Origin: Oscillospiraceae bacterium
GTDB lineage: Bacteria; Bacillota; Clostridia; Oscillospirales; Ruminococcaceae
Direction of reading: 5' to 3'
NCBI GenBank assembly: GCA_029006135.1
Contig: JAQXGE010000022.1
Span: 1 to 58,554 of the forward strand
Length of the DNA stretch: 58,554 bases
Shown here: positions 56,853-58,554 of the stretch, in pieces
Position numbering within the stretch: position 1 is the first letter of the stretch
How the letters are laid out: each line of letters opens with the position of its first letter
Position numbers and translations under genes: made by a program
The notes under the pieces: model-generated
Databases searched by the model: none
The model's input: only the letters and a program-made list of their open reading frames with translations
What the model was told of the DNA's origin: nothing

Positions 56853-58554
56853 TCAGACTTCGTGGAAGTCCGCATCCACGGCGCCGTCATCGCTGGCGCT
56901 GCTGCCGCCGGTGGGACCCTGCTGGGCATCGCCTGGGTTCGCCTGCTGCTGAGCAGCCTGAGCCTGCTGATAGACCTTCTCGCTGATGGCATAGAATGCC
57001 TTCTGCAGGTCATCCTGCTTAGCCTTGATGTCCTCAATGTCGGTGCCCTTGAGAGCTTCCTTCAGGGCATTGAGCTTGGCTTCGCACTCGCTCTTCTCGG
57101 AGGGGCTGACCTTGTCGCCCAGTTCGTTCAGAGCCTTCTCGGTCTGGAACACCATCTGGTCGGCGTTGTTGCGGGTATCCACATCTTCACGGCGCTTCTT
57201 GTCCTCAGCTGCGTACTGCTCGGCATCCTTCACAGCCTTGTCGATGTCGTCCTTGCTCATGTTGGTGGAAGCAGTGATGGTGATGCTCTGCTCCTTGCCG
57301 GTGCCCAGATCCTTCGCGCTTACATGGACAATGCCGTTGGCATCAATATCGAAGGTAACTTCGATCTGAGGCACGCCGCGGGGTGCCGGAGCAATGCCAT
57401 CCAGATGGAAGGTTCCGAGGCTCTTGTTGTCCTTAGCAAACTCACGCTCGCCCTGGAGAACATTGACCTCAACGCTGGGCTGATTGTCCGCAGCGGTGGA
57501 GAAGATCTGGCTCTTCTTGGTGGGGATGGTGGTGTTGCGGTCGATGATCTTGGTGCAGACGCCGCCCAGAGTCTCAATGCCGAGGCTCAGCGGGGTGACA
57601 TCGAGCAGCAGCAGGCCCTTGACATCGCCCTGCAGAACGCCGCCCTGGATAGCAGCGCCGACGGCAACGCACTCATCGGGGTTAATGCCCTTGAACGGCT
57701 CGCAGTTCAGTTCCTTCTTGACGGCATCGTAGACAGCGGGGATACGGGTAGAACCGCCAACCATCAGGACCTTGGCCAGGTCGGAAGCCTTGAGGCCGGC
57801 ATCAGCCAGAGCCTTGCGGACAGGGGTCATCGTGCGGTCAACCAGGTCGGCAGTCAGCTCGTTGAACTTGGCGCGGGTCAGCGTCATATCCAGATGCTTG
57901 GGGCCGGTGGCATCGGCGGTGATGAAGGGCAGGTTGATGTTGGTGGAAGTTGCGCTGGACAGCTCAATCTTGGCCTTCTCAGCCGCTTCCTTCAGGCGCT
58001 GAGCAGCCATCTTATCCTTGCGCAGGTCGATGTTGTTCTCACGCATAAAGTCCTCAGCCATCCAGTTGATGATGCGCTCATCGAAGTCATCGCCGCCCAG
58101 ATGGGTATCGCCGTTGGTGGCAAGAACTTCGGTAACGCCGTCGCCCATCTCGATGATGGAGACATCGAAGGTGCCGCCGCCGAGGTCGTAGACCATGATC
58201 TTCTGATCGGCTTCCTTATCAATGCCGTAGGCCAGAGAAGCGGCGGTAGGCTCGTTGATGATACGCTTGACGTTCAGGCCTGCAATGGTGCCGGCGTTCT
58301 TGGTTGCCTGACGCTGGCTGTCGTTGAAGTAAGCAGGAACCGTGATGACGGCCTCAGTGACAGGCTCGCCCAGATAAGCCTCGGCATCTGCCTTCAGCTT
58401 GGAAAGAATCATGGCGCTGATTTCCTCAGGGGTGTAGTCCTTGCCGCCTGCGTGAACCTTCTCGGCCGTGCCCATCTTACGCTTGATGGAGGAGATGGTG
58501 TTCTCCGGGTTGGTGATGGCCTGACGCTTTGCGACCTGACCAACCAGACGCTCG
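56853..58554 (-). CDS. dnaK: Chaperone protein DnaK, partial (N-terminus beyond window)
   Basis: The frame stays open to the right edge ([19 protein letters not shown]...), so roughly the first 35-40 residues are missing. The nucleotide-binding domain shows [45 protein letters not shown] and [11 protein letters not shown]; the substrate-binding domain begins around [16 protein letters not shown]. The C-terminal lid ends in a Gln/Ala/Gly-rich tail ([15 protein letters not shown]) and a final acidic segment. Codon bias indicates high expression. Hsp70 of the protein-folding and heat-shock system; dnaJ follows. Confidence 0.97.
   Translation of the reverse strand, partial: ERLVGQVAKRQAITNPENTISSIKRKMGTAEKVHAGGKDYTPEEISAMILSKLKADAEAYLGEPVTEAVITVPAYFNDSQRQATKNAGTIAGLNVKRIINEPTAASLAYGIDKEADQKIMVYDLGGGTFDVSIIEMGDGVTEVLATNGDTHLGGDDFDERIINWMAEDFMRENNIDLRKDKMAAQRLKEAAEKAKIELSSATSTNINLPFITADATGPKHLDMTLTRAKFNELTADLVDRTMTPVRKALADAGLKASDLAKVLMVGGSTRIPAVYDAVKKELNCEPFKGINPDECVAVGAAIQGGVLQGDVKGLLLLDVTPLSLGIETLGGVCTKIIDRNTTIPTKKSQIFSTAADNQPSVEVNVLQGEREFAKDNKSLGTFHLDGIAPAPRGVPQIEVTFDIDANGIVHVSAKDLGTGKEQSITITASTNMSKDDIDKAVKDAEQYAAEDKKRREDVDTRNNADQMVFQTEKALNELGDKVSPSEKSECEAKLNALKEALKGTDIEDIKAKQDDLQKAFYAISEKVYQQAQAAQQQANPGDAQQGPTGGSSASDDGAVDADFHEV

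Overview
The window looks like chromosomal DNA of a Gram-positive anaerobic gut Firmicute, probably the Oscillospiraceae/Ruminococcaceae (Faecalibacterium/Gemmiger/Subdoligranulum group). This is an inference from the high-GC genes, strong AGGAGG Shine-Dalgarno sites, TTGACA/TATAAT promoters, vitamin-scavenging ECF transporters behind riboswitches, and a SpoIID/FtsW/CinA/ThiI neighbourhood. No rRNA, tRNA, CRISPR array, transposase or integrase was seen.

Layout. 1-9 kb: a partial DUF2142 membrane protein, an aldo/keto reductase with a C-terminal ferredoxin domain, the proline operon proC-proB-proA, a DUF3810 membrane protein and a short glycogen-branching-enzyme-like protein. 9-10.6 kb: an AT-rich island with a duplicated-domain lipoprotein and a small HTH protein. 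10.6-18.6 kb: TPP riboswitch-thiT, an AlkD-like protein, GlcNAc uptake and catabolism (nagE, nagB, nagA), a threonine aldolase, and a cobalamin riboswitch in front of a DUF4430 protein and an ECF S component. 18.6-22.6 kb: a candidate small RNA, then metQ-metN-metI, preceded by a Met/Cys-rich leader peptide and an attenuator and facing an Rrf2-family regulator. 22.6-32.7 kb: an SGNH hydrolase, a second ECF S component facing a MocR regulator, an LCP-like protein, a short FNT channel, and ddl-murI-DUF1934-argS.

32.7-41.2 kb is the accessory heart of the window. A stretch of about 1.1 kb without a credible coding frame has its own promoter and terminator and is full of hairpins, so it looks like a large structured non-coding RNA. 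Next to it an XRE repressor faces an eight-gene phage-tail module (two assembly chaperones, a short tape measure, hub, fibre/collar) that has no capsid, terminase, tube, lysis or integrase gene in view. 41.4-46.6 kb: dTDP-sugar genes rfbA, rfbD, rfbB, a membrane-anchored protein and a WecE/RffA-type sugar aminotransferase. 46.8-55.1 kb, minus strand: cysteine desulfurase-thiI-cinA-(CinA-like/SpoIID fusion)-ftsW, apparently one operon. 55.1-58.5 kb: REP-like repeats, dnaJ and most of dnaK.

The strongest candidates for something new are the 1.1-kb RNA, the metQ leader-peptide attenuator, the CinA-SpoIID transmembrane fusion, and the tube-less, repressor-controlled tail module beside the RNA.
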